6,224 bases of DNA from Ignavibacteria bacterium (GTDB lineage: Bacteria > Bacteroidota > Ignavibacteria > Tepidaquicellales > OLB5), in NCBI GenBank assembly GCA_026417195.1, contig JAOADS010000126.1, positions 1-6,224 of the forward strand, read 5' to 3'. Shown here piece by piece: positions 1 to 5,979 of this stretch. The position numbers and the translations under genes were made by a program. The notes under the pieces were generated by a model. That model was not told the origin of the DNA and did not search any database. It saw only the letters and a program-made list of their open reading frames with translations. How positions within the stretch are numbered: the first letter of the stretch is position 1; the number at the start of each line of letters is the position of its first letter.

Positions 1-190
1 GATCAATATCCTCAAAACCCATTTCAGCCTGAGGGGCAAGCATGCCAGCTGCAACATAACTAGCACCAACGCCGGCTATGTCTTTTTCAAATAACCTGAC
101 CTCCAGTCCTTTCTTCGAAAGCTGCCAGGCAACTGAAAGCCCTATTATTCCTCCGCCGATGACTGCTGCTTTCTTCCTCACAATACTCAA
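1..190 (-). CDS. thiO: Glycine oxidase ThiO-like FAD-dependent oxidoreductase, N-terminal part only (continues past the left edge)
   Basis: The 63 visible residues form an N-terminal FAD-binding Rossmann fold of the DAO (D-amino-acid/glycine oxidase) family. The dinucleotide motif GGGIIG includes G12, G14 and G17, and FEKD places E35 where the FAD ribose is normally bound. A segment reading AAGMLAPQAE (47-56) is typical of ThiO glycine oxidases. ThiO oxidises glycine to dehydroglycine (iminoacetate), a precursor of the thiamin thiazole ring, in the cytoplasm. The position directly after thiC, under a TPP riboswitch, supports ThiO over other DAO-family members. I chose the TTG at 190, which overlaps the thiC stop as TTGA and has GGAG about 12 bases upstream. 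A GTG at 181 is the alternative and would give a protein three residues shorter. There is no ATG near the start. The catalytic part lies outside the window, so substrate specificity cannot be judged. Confidence 0.82.
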   Translation of the reverse strand, partial: MSIVRKKAAVIGGGIIGLSVAWQLSKKGLEVRLFEKDIAGVGASYVAAGMLAPQAEMGFEDID

Positions 191-2121
191 TCAGCTACTT
201 TCTCCAGATATATCTGACTACCCTTATTGATAAATTCCTCGCTTTTCTCCTGAAGTCCCAACTTTATAGCTTCTTCCTCCTTTACACCCATTTTTTCTGC
301 ATATCTTCTTACTTCTTCTGTGATTTTCATTGAGCAGAAATGAGGTCCGCACATTGAACAGAAATGAGCAAGTTTTGCACCTTCTGCAGGTAGGGTTTCA
401 TCATGAAATTCCCTCGCAGTATCCGGATCAAGGGATAAGTTAAACTGGTCTTCCCATCTGAACTCAAAACGTGCTTTAGATAAGACATTATCTCTTAACT
501 GAGCCCCCGGGTGACCTTTGGCTAAATCTGCTGCATGAGCTGCAATTTTATATGCAATAACTCCGTCCTTAACGTCTTTTCTGTTAGGAAGACCAAGATG
601 TTCTTTCGGGGTAACATAACATAACATCGCAGTTCCAAACCAACCTATCATTGCAGCACCGATAGCTGAAGTTATGTGATCATATCCGGGCGCTATGTCA
701 GTAGTTAAAGGACCCAAAGTATAAAACGGAGCCTCATGAGTAATCTCGAGCTGTTTATCCATATTTTCCTTGATTAAATGCATTGGTATATGTCCCGGAC
801 CTTCAATCATCACCTGGCAATCCATCTCCCATGCTATTTTTGTCAATTCACCGAGTGTTTCAAGTTCAGCAAACTGAGCTGCATCATTTGCATCTGCAAT
901 TGAACCCGGACGCAGACCATCTCCGAGAGAAAATGAAACATCGTATGTTCTCATGATTTCACAGATCTCCCTGAAATGTGTATAGAGGAAATTCTCCTTA
1001 TGATGTGCAAGACACCACTTTGCAAGTATACTGCCTCCCCTTGAGACTATACCGGTCATTCTGTTTGCTGTTAGCGGAATATATCTTAAAAGAACACCTG
1101 CATGTATTGTAAAATAATCAACACCCTGTTCTGCCTGCTCAATAAGCGTATCACGGTATATTTCCCAGGTTAACTCCTCTGCCTTACCTCCTACTTTCTC
1201 CAGTGCCTGATATATGGGAACGGTGCCTATAGGCACAGGGGAATTTCTGATTATCCACTCCCTTGTGTCGTGAATATTCTTACCTGTAGAAAGATCCATC
1301 ACTGTATCAGCACCCCATTTTATTGCCCATCTCATTTTTTCAACTTCTTCTTCAATGGAGGAAGCTACCGCAGAGTTACCGATATTTGCATTTATTTTCA
1401 CAAGGAAGTTTCTCCCTATTATCATCGGTTCACTTTCAGGGTGATTTATATTTGAAGGTATAATCGCTCTTCCTCTTGCAACTTCATCTCTTACAAATTC
1501 TGGTGTTATGTAAGAGGGTATTTTCGCTCCAAACGATTCACCTTTATGCTGCCAGTAAAGTTCATTTCTCTTAAGGTCATCCTTTAGTGATAATTCAAGA
1601 GCTTTCTTTCTGCCCAGGTTCTCCCTGATAGCAACAAACTCCATTTCGGGAGTAATTATACCTTTTTTGGCATAATACATCTGGGTAACAGCACAACCTG
1701 ATTTTGCCCGCAAAATTTTTTTCCTTTTCAACGGGAAGCTCTCATTTTTCTCTTCCCTTTCTCTCCTTGATGCATAAGATTCGTAACCCTTGGTAAGGTA
1801 ACCGTTATCTTCCGGCTTAACTTCCCTGCCTTCATATTCCTCAACGTCACCTCTTGATTTAATCCATTCCAGACGAAGAGGAACTAATCCTTTATTTAAA
1901 TCCGGCTTCAGATTATCATCTCCCCAGGGTCCGCTTGTGTCATAAACCCTTAAAGGTTCGTTTTTCTCATAGGTACCATCTGGGAGCTTTGTATCACTCT
2001 GATATATCTCTCTGAAAGGTACCATTACCTCTTTATGAATTTCGCCTGAAACGTAAACCCTCTTGCTGTTGGGATAATACGTTTCTTTCTTATGCCCGTT
2101 TACATCTGTTTTATTCTTCAT
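187..2121 (-). CDS. thiC: Phosphomethylpyrimidine synthase ThiC (radical SAM)
   Basis: ThiC converts the purine intermediate 5-aminoimidazole ribotide to 4-amino-5-hydroxymethyl-2-methylpyrimidine phosphate, the pyrimidine half of thiamin, in the cytoplasm. The 644-residue product has the full family architecture. A long N-terminal region includes the DTSGPWGD segment (61-68), followed by the conserved GIITPEMEFVAIREN (154-168). The barrel core contains KINANIGNSAV (242-252) and MDLSTGKNIHDTREWI (275-290). H444 in GPGHIPMH and H508 are 64 residues apart, as expected for the family's zinc ligands. The C-terminal 4Fe-4S cluster motif CX2CX4C is C588, C591, C596. The length is normal for the long proteobacterial/Bacteroidota-type enzyme. 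The ATG at 2121 is preceded by an A/T-rich leader without a Shine-Dalgarno sequence. Expression is probably set by the TPP riboswitch and terminator just upstream. The stop codon overlaps the start of thiO. Confidence 0.98.
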   Translation of the reverse strand: MKNKTDVNGHKKETYYPNSKRVYVSGEIHKEVMVPFREIYQSDTKLPDGTYEKNEPLRVYDTSGPWGDDNLKPDLNKGLVPLRLEWIKSRGDVEEYEGREVKPEDNGYLTKGYESYASRREREEKNESFPLKRKKILRAKSGCAVTQMYYAKKGIITPEMEFVAIRENLGRKKALELSLKDDLKRNELYWQHKGESFGAKIPSYITPEFVRDEVARGRAIIPSNINHPESEPMIIGRNFLVKINANIGNSAVASSIEEEVEKMRWAIKWGADTVMDLSTGKNIHDTREWIIRNSPVPIGTVPIYQALEKVGGKAEELTWEIYRDTLIEQAEQGVDYFTIHAGVLLRYIPLTANRMTGIVSRGGSILAKWCLAHHKENFLYTHFREICEIMRTYDVSFSLGDGLRPGSIADANDAAQFAELETLGELTKIAWEMDCQVMIEGPGHIPMHLIKENMDKQLEITHEAPFYTLGPLTTDIAPGYDHITSAIGAAMIGWFGTAMLCYVTPKEHLGLPNRKDVKDGVIAYKIAAHAADLAKGHPGAQLRDNVLSKARFEFRWEDQFNLSLDPDTAREFHDETLPAEGAKLAHFCSMCGPHFCSMKITEEVRRYAEKMGVKEEEAIKLGLQEKSEEFINKGSQIYLEKVAD

Positions 2122-2158
2122 TTTTATTTATTTTTAGTTTTATAACATTTTTTAAATT

Positions 2159-2190
2159 AAAAAACCGCATTAACCTTCCGGCTAATGCGG
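2159..2190 (-). terminator. Intrinsic terminator, expression platform of the TPP riboswitch
   Basis: Read on the minus strand, an 11-bp stem pairs CCGCATTAGCC (2190-2180) with GGTTAATGCGG (2175-2165), with one G-U wobble. It is closed by a GGAA tetraloop (GNRA type) and followed by six T residues (2164-2159). It lies between the TPP aptamer and the thiC start codon. It should therefore stop transcription before thiC when the aptamer is ligand-bound. The 3' arm is nearly the same as the aptamer stretch GGGTAATGCCGG, which gives an obvious way for the unliganded aptamer to capture the 5' arm. Confidence 0.92.
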
Positions 2191-2220
2191 TGAGAAAATT
2201 CAAGACTTTAATCTTCTCGT

Positions 2221-2300
2221 TTCCCTACGCCGGCATTACCCGGATCAGGTTTTCAGGGTATAATCTCAGCCTCTTAATTCAAAGAAGCACCCCTAAAGTT
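2221..2300 (-). promoter_or_regulatory. TPP (thiamin pyrophosphate) riboswitch aptamer, THI element
   Basis: The minus strand carries the conserved THI-box blocks in order. GGGGTGC (2293-2287) is followed by a P3 hairpin, with CTTCTT (2287-2282) pairing AAGAGG (2275-2270). CTGAGA lies at 2269-2264, and ACCCT (2259-2255) pairs with GGGGT as P2. ACCTGATC (2250-2243) is followed by P5 CCGG/CCGG around the GTAATG loop, then GCGTAGGGA (2230-2222). A distal ACTTTA (2299-2294) could pair with TAAAGT (2210-2205) as an extended P1. The element senses TPP and lies immediately upstream of thiC. The terminator that follows indicates transcriptional repression by TPP. Confidence 0.96.
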
Positions 2301-2303
2301 ACA

Positions 2304-2349
2304 CAAATATAAACTAAAATATCATAAAATGAAACATAGAAGTTTTCAA
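2304..2349 (-). promoter_or_regulatory. Probable promoter of the thiC-thiO unit
   Basis: Two overlapping readings exist on the minus strand. A Bacteroidota-type -7 element TATATTTG (2311-2304, fits TAnnTTTG) has TTTC 19 bases upstream (2334-2331). It would start the transcript close to the 5' end of the aptamer, around 2300. A sigma-70-like pair TTGAAA (2349-2344) and TATGAT (2326-2321) with a 17-base spacer is also present and would start about 20 bases earlier. Both place the whole aptamer in the leader. The sequence alone does not decide between them. Confidence 0.5.
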
Positions 2350-2397
2350 AAAAAGTTGCAGACCTCAAAAATTAAGAACATTTACATTTAAAAAGAG

Positions 2398-3045
2398 CTA
2401 TCCATTCAAAGTATAATAATCCTCTTTCTCGTTATTATGAAGCCTTATAATATCAGCTCTCACCAGATTAACAAGCATCCTGCTAGCCCTGCGGTTAGAG
2501 ATATTAAACATAGCCTTAAGTTCCTTCAGTGTGATTCTTTCATTAACTGAAAGATACTGTAATAAGGATTTTTCTTTTTCTCCGAGATGAATGATCTGAG
2601 GAGGAGAATCCGGTCTTAACTTCTGCAGAACTTTCACAGTTTCCCTTGATGCTGTAACTGATTTATCCTTAACCCTGATAAATGCCTTCTCAGGTCCGTT
2701 TCTCTTTCCGTTTTCCAGAAGGAAATGTGGTTTATTGTTGCTTTCAGGAACAGTTACAACTATTACATCCTTTCTATATATATGCAGGACTTCTGCATTA
2801 TATTTCACTTCAGGCTCACAGTAAAACCTTGCAGCAAGATCTATATATTCAATTTCACTTTTCTCTGATTCAATTCCTACAACTCGCCTGTCATCATCAA
2901 CTCCGAAAAGTATAACTCCGCCTTTAGTGTTTGCAAAGGCTATCATTTCCCTTGCTATCTTATCACATTCGGTGAAATGTCTTTTAAATTCAGTTCTTTC
3001 ATTTTCACCGTTCTCAATAATCTCATTAAGTTCGTAAAGAGTCAT
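2398..3045 (-). CDS. AlbA_2 (Schlafen AAA_4-type) domain protein with C-terminal winged helix
   Basis: The 215-residue protein has two parts. Residues 1-145 resemble the AlbA_2/AAA_4 putative DNA- or nucleotide-binding domain. They show an ENERTEFKRHF segment (14-24), the family hallmark FANTKGGVILFGVDDD (37-52) followed by VVGI, and AFIRVKDKSVTAS (121-133). Residues 155-215 look like a winged helix-turn-helix, with ITLKELKAMFNISNRRASRMLVNL (171-194) as the two HTH helices and a wing ending in YYTL. The closest general description is a putative transcriptional regulator or ATP-binding protein of the AlbA_2 family. Its target is unknown. It is shorter than the large AlbA_2 regulators, which run to 400-500 residues. 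The ATG overlaps the ruvX stop codon as ATGA, and the purine run AAAGGGGA lies directly before it, so translation is probably coupled to ruvX. No convincing terminator follows its stop. Confidence 0.82.
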   Translation of the reverse strand: MTLYELNEIIENGENERTEFKRHFTECDKIAREMIAFANTKGGVILFGVDDDRRVVGIESEKSEIEYIDLAARFYCEPEVKYNAEVLHIYRKDVIVVTVPESNNKPHFLLENGKRNGPEKAFIRVKDKSVTASRETVKVLQKLRPDSPPQIIHLGEKEKSLLQYLSVNERITLKELKAMFNISNRRASRMLVNLVRADIIRLHNNEKEDYYTLNG

Positions 3046-3485
3046 TCCCCTTTCAGATTATTAACTGAATCCAGATAATTTTGGAGTATTATAGTTGCGC
3101 TTATCAGGTCCAGCTGAGATTTATCCTGTCTTTTCTTCTTTCTCATTCCCGATTCAAGCATAGAAGCCTTTGCAATCCGGGAAGTAAGTCTTTCATCATA
3201 TGTAACAATCTCTATATTTTTCTTTCTGGAAGAGAGAAACTCCCTGAGCTCGCCGCAAAATTTTTCAACTTCTAATGTCTGAGAGGTTTTATTACCCTTA
3301 AGTCCAAGCGGATATCCTATTACAATCGTACTTACTGACTCTTCATTTATAATCTTAAGAAGTTCCGTAAGAAACCATCTGTCATTATCAAGTGTAATTC
3401 TTGCAAATGCAATTCTGCGTAGATCATCAGATACTGCTATGCCGCATCTTCTTAATCCGTAGTCTATAGACATAGCCTTCGACAT
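3042..3485 (-). CDS. ruvX: RuvX/YqgF family putative Holliday junction resolvase (RNase H fold)
   Basis: The 147 residues match the usual length and motif order of YqgF/RuvX. The first strand has the catalytic D8 in SIDYGLRRCGIAVSD (6-20). VIGYPLGLKG (55-64) is the conserved glycine-proline loop, YDERLTS (96-102) supplies E98, and QLDLISATIILQNYL (124-138) supplies the third acidic residue, D126. Family members are cytoplasmic nucleases linked to Holliday-junction cleavage and to 16S pre-rRNA 5'-end processing. Which role applies here cannot be told. The first ATG (3485) was chosen. M5 would also give a normal RuvX N-terminus, and neither has a Shine-Dalgarno motif. The gene is 64 bases downstream of the HU-like gene, and its stop overlaps the start of the AlbA_2 gene by 4 bases. 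Confidence 0.93.
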   Translation of the reverse strand: MSKAMSIDYGLRRCGIAVSDDLRRIAFARITLDNDRWFLTELLKIINEESVSTIVIGYPLGLKGNKTSQTLEVEKFCGELREFLSSRKKNIEIVTYDERLTSRIAKASMLESGMRKKKRQDKSQLDLISATIILQNYLDSVNNLKGE

Positions 3486-3549
3486 CTGAGTTAGAATTTC
3501 TCTCTCACTTAAAGATAAAGTTAATTAAAAACCGTTTATGAGAAAGAAT

Positions 3550-3885
3550 TCAGCTTAGTGGCTTTTTCAGAAATTCTTTAAGTAACTTACCAGCTTTGAA
3601 ATGCATCTTCTTTCTGGGAGGCACATAGACAAACTCTCCGGTTTTCAGATTTCTTGCCTTAGGTTTCGCTTTAGTTGTTTTCACCTCAAAGACTCCGAAG
3701 TCACGGATTTCTATTCTAAGATCCGGATCTGCAGTCATCAGAAGTTCCCGGATTGATTCAAAAAGCGCATCAACAGCTCCTTTAACTGTTAGTTTCCTCC
3801 CTTCAAACTTCATTTCAAGCTTATCTTCTATATCTTTTTTTGTCAGAGTTCTTACTCTGGGTTTTCTTTCTAAGGTATTTGACAT
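3550..3885 (-). CDS. HU/IHF family DNA-binding protein with N-terminal extension
   Basis: The product is a nucleoid-associated, DNA-bending protein that acts as a dimer. Of the 111 residues, about 13 at the N-terminus are basic and extend beyond the usual 90-residue HU start, which is recognisable at LTKKDIEDKL (14-23). The helical dimerisation part runs to about residue 50. The family signature IRDFGVFEVKTTKAKPKARN (60-79) and the beta arm follow, then VPPRKKMHFKAGKLLKEFL (88-106). At the arm tip the family normally reads RNPxTG, but here it is RNLKTG, with Leu at position 80 in place of the DNA-intercalating proline. A perfect AGGAGG (3895-3890) lies 4 bases upstream of the ATG, which fixes the start. 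The gene begins 27 bases after pgsA and is probably in the same transcript. It cannot be assigned specifically to HU or to an IHF subunit. Confidence 0.93.
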   Translation of the reverse strand: MSNTLERKPRVRTLTKKDIEDKLEMKFEGRKLTVKGAVDALFESIRELLMTADPDLRIEIRDFGVFEVKTTKAKPKARNLKTGEFVYVPPRKKMHFKAGKLLKEFLKKPLS

Positions 3886-3889
3886 TATT

Positions 3890-3895
3890 CCTCCT
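3890..3895 (-). promoter_or_regulatory. Strong Shine-Dalgarno site for the HU-like gene
   Basis: AGGAGG on the minus strand ends 4 bases before the ATG at 3885. It is the only textbook ribosome-binding site in the window, consistent with high expression of an abundant nucleoid protein. It also confirms the start of the N-terminally extended form. Confidence 0.85.
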
Positions 3896-3912
3896 GAGAG
3901 ATGTTTAATTTT

Positions 3913-4482
3913 TTATTTATTTTTTAAAAATCTGCGGAAATAGCCTGTCAGTGATGCAATTATCATAACTACAGATAAAAATAACAATATATAAATAAAA
4001 AGTTCCGAAGTTAGAAAACTTTTTACTAAAGTTTCTCCTAAATCACCATTTTTAGCAGGAATATTAAATACATATACAAAAAATGTAAACCCTATCACAA
4101 AAACGGCTAATTTCCCCAAAATATCTGACTGAAGAACAACATCCCTTCTTATTTTTAAATACAATCCTCCTGAAATTATCAGCAAATCACGGGCTATAAC
4201 CAGCAAAGCAAACCATAAAGGCACTATTCCTTTAAGAACGAGAGTTAACATTATAGCAGCTACGGATACTTTGTCTGCAATCGGGTCTATAATTTTCCCA
4301 AGCTCAGATATTTCATTTCTTTTACGAGCAAGATAACCATCAAGCAGATCAGATATCCAGATAATAATTATCAGTATAAGAGCAGTAATATAATTATCAG
4401 ACCAGAGAAAAAGTACACAAGGTATAATAAATACAAGCCTTAGAAGACTTATTATATTGGATATTAAAAAAAATTCTTTCAC
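3913..4482 (-). CDS. pgsA: CDP-diacylglycerol-glycerol-3-phosphate 3-phosphatidyltransferase (CDP-alcohol phosphatidyltransferase family)
   Basis: This integral membrane enzyme would transfer a phosphatidyl group from CDP-diacylglycerol to glycerol-3-phosphate, the committed step to phosphatidylglycerol and cardiolipin. The complete CDP-alcohol transferase motif DX2DGX2ARX8GX3DX3D is visible with D45, D48, G49, A52, R53, G62, D66 and D70. D70 is the expected catalytic base and the other aspartates bind metal. The N-terminal NIISLLRLVFIIP (9-21) is characteristic of PgsA-type members. About six hydrophobic segments fill the 189 residues, which is the normal length. The start is GTG at 4482. 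No ATG occurs before residue 78, an in-frame stop lies shortly upstream, and no Shine-Dalgarno sequence is seen. Other CDP-alcohol transferases (e.g. phosphatidylserine or cardiolipin synthase types) are possible but fit the length and N-terminus less well. It is the first gene of the probable four-gene minus-strand unit. Confidence 0.88.
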   Translation of the reverse strand: MKEFFLISNIISLLRLVFIIPCVLFLWSDNYITALILIIIIWISDLLDGYLARKRNEISELGKIIDPIADKVSVAAIMLTLVLKGIVPLWFALLVIARDLLIISGGLYLKIRRDVVLQSDILGKLAVFVIGFTFFVYVFNIPAKNGDLGETLVKSFLTSELFIYILLFLSVVMIIASLTGYFRRFLKNK

Positions 4483-4564
4483 TGAAACAAAATAAGTTAC
4501 TTGTTATGTCAATATCAGTATAAAAAATTTTATCATATCAAGGAAAAAGTCTTTTTAAGAAAAC

Positions 4565-4579
4565 TGGAAAGATTTTCCA
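4565..4579. repeat. Short inverted repeat in the divergent intergenic region
   Basis: TGGAAA (4565-4570) and TTTCCA (4574-4579) are perfect inverted copies around a 3-base centre. They lie between the divergently transcribed pgsA and M16 peptidase genes, about 20 bases upstream of the putative M16 promoter. It could be an operator half-site pair. In such AT-rich DNA it may also be chance. No regulator is indicated. Confidence 0.3.
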
Positions 4580-4596
4580 AAAAATTATATTTTCAC

Positions 4597-4627
4597 TTTT
4601 AATTAAAATCTAATGTTTCTATTTTTG
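4597..4627 (+). promoter_or_regulatory. Possible Bacteroidota-type promoter for the M16 peptidase genes
   Basis: TATTTTTG (4620-4627) fits the TAnnTTTG -7 consensus, and a TTTT (4597-4600) lies 19 bases upstream where TTTG would be expected. Transcription would begin about 13 bases before the ATG at 4647, leaving a very short leader without a Shine-Dalgarno motif. The spacing equals that of the thiC candidate. In this AT-rich stretch the match is only moderately informative. Confidence 0.4.
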
Positions 4628-4646
4628 TGTTTAAGTTCATTTCAAA

Positions 4647-5954
4647 ATGCTTTTAAAAGCTGCTTTTATATTAATGTTCTTCCTTTCAAAAACAACAGCC
4701 AGGTTTTCAGTTGACATAGAATTCAGGGAATTTACTCTTCCCAATGGTTTACATGTTATATTGCACAAGGATAATACAAATCCCGTAGTAGCTGTTAACA
4801 TCTGGTATCACGTTGGGGCAAAGGATGAAGAAAAAGGCAGGACAGGAGTTGCTCACCTGTTTGAACACATGATGTTTCAGGGATCTGAAAACGTTGGCAA
4901 AGCACAACATATAGAGTATATTAACAACGCTGGCGGGACTATGAACGGAACTACTAATCTGGATAGGACAAACTACTTTCAGACAGTTCCTTCAAATCAG
5001 CTGGAGCTTGTACTTTGGCTTGAAAGTGACAGAATGAACACGCTTAAGGTTACACAGGAAAACTTTGACAATCAGAGAGAAGTGGTAAAGGAAGAAAAAA
5101 GACAGAGATACGACAACATGCCTTACGGGAACAGGTGGATTGAAATTTCTAAAAGGCTTTTCATAAATCAGCCGTATGAATGGATGCCTATCGGTAGCAT
5201 GGAAGATCTGGATAATGCAAAACTTGAATATGCTCAAGAATTTTATAAAAAATATTATGTACCCAATAATGCAGTACTCGTTATAGCCGGTGATATAGAT
5301 TATGAAGAAACAAGGAAACTTGTTGAAAAATATTTTGGCAATATCCAAAGAGGAGCTGATATAAAAAGATCTTACGGAGAAATAATATATAATCAGGGTG
5401 AAATAGTTGATACTGTATATGATAACATAAAACTTTCAGCAGTTTACATCGCATACAAAATCCCTGGAATAACTGACAAAACTATACCTTCTCTCAACCT
5501 CCTTTCAAGGATTCTTGGTGGTGGAAAAAGTTCAAGGTTATTTAATGAATTAGTGTACAGAAAAAAAATAGCGAAATCAGTATCGTGCTTTGTTTTTGAC
5601 AATGAACTTGGTGGAATGTTTGTTATAAGTGCAACAGCTATGCCTGATGCAGATATAGATGAGATTGAAAACTCAATTACATCCATAGTTGAAGAAATTC
5701 ATACCAAACTCCCTTCTGAGCATGAACTAAATAAAGCAAAAAATTATGTAGAAAATGCAATTGTAAGAAACATGGAAACTGTTTTACAGAAAGCTGACAA
5801 TCTAGCATTTTACAAAACATTTTTCGGTGATACTTCAGAAATAAACAGGGTAACTGAAAAATATCATTTGGTAACAGCTAAAGAAATAAGCATAGTTTCA
5901 TCAACCTACTTAAACAGAAACAACAGGGTTGTACTATTCTATAAACCCAAATAA
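4647..5954 (+). CDS. M16 family zinc metallopeptidase (insulinase/pitrilysin/processing-peptidase type), exported
   Basis: The 435-residue protein is a complete single M16 unit of normal length. The inverted zinc motif HxxEH is H70, E73, H74 in GVAHLFEHMMFQGS, and the distal ligand E150 lies in REVVKEEKRQR with 75 residues between H74 and E150. H70, H74 and E150 bind zinc and E73 is the general base. The C-terminal half has GGGKSSRLFNELVY (291-304), giving the substrate-binding Arg/Tyr pair R297 and Y304 seven residues apart. Thus both active-site halves are in one chain. Residues 1-19 look like a signal peptide: K4, a hydrophobic stretch AAFILMFFLS, then KTTA. Action in the periplasm or at the envelope is therefore likely. 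Exact substrates are unknown. The ATG at 4647 has no Shine-Dalgarno sequence, and M10 is an alternative start. The chain ends VVLFYKPK, a usual M16 terminus. A second M16 module follows at once. Confidence 0.93.
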   Translation: MLLKAAFILMFFLSKTTARFSVDIEFREFTLPNGLHVILHKDNTNPVVAVNIWYHVGAKDEEKGRTGVAHLFEHMMFQGSENVGKAQHIEYINNAGGTMNGTTNLDRTNYFQTVPSNQLELVLWLESDRMNTLKVTQENFDNQREVVKEEKRQRYDNMPYGNRWIEISKRLFINQPYEWMPIGSMEDLDNAKLEYAQEFYKKYYVPNNAVLVIAGDIDYEETRKLVEKYFGNIQRGADIKRSYGEIIYNQGEIVDTVYDNIKLSAVYIAYKIPGITDKTIPSLNLLSRILGGGKSSRLFNELVYRKKIAKSVSCFVFDNELGGMFVISATAMPDADIDEIENSITSIVEEIHTKLPSEHELNKAKNYVENAIVRNMETVLQKADNLAFYKTFFGDTSEINRVTEKYHLVTAKEISIVSSTYLNRNNRVVLFYKPK

Positions 5955-5979
5955 CAATAAATCATCCCGTACCCCAATT

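Noticed and set aside
1270..1455. Plus-strand open frame of 61 codons inside thiC
   Set aside because: It is antisense to a fully conserved ThiC coding region and its cysteine/histidine/phenylalanine-rich product resembles no family. It is a shadow frame.
2337..2400. Possible terminator after the AlbA_2 gene
   Set aside because: The stretch is AT-rich with a small direct repeat (AAATGT twice), but I found no stem with enough G-C pairs followed by a T-run.
2682..3275. Two plus-strand open frames (2682-2915 and 3081-3275) opposite the AlbA_2 and ruvX genes
   Set aside because: Both lie opposite well-supported conserved genes and lack recognisable motifs or start signals.
3486..3549. Possible internal promoter for ruvX (TATCTTTA on the minus strand)
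   Set aside because: The last base of the -7 consensus is wrong and no good upstream element is at the expected distance. Co-transcription from pgsA/HU is simpler.
4992..5348. Minus-strand open frame of 118 codons inside the first M16 gene
   Set aside because: It lies entirely antisense to conserved M16 sequence. The product is rich in Phe/Ile with no recognisable domain, as expected from the complement of A-rich coding DNA.
5444..5686. Minus-strand open frame of 80 codons inside the first M16 gene
   Set aside because: It is antisense to the conserved C-terminal M16 half and has no domain or ribosome-binding site.
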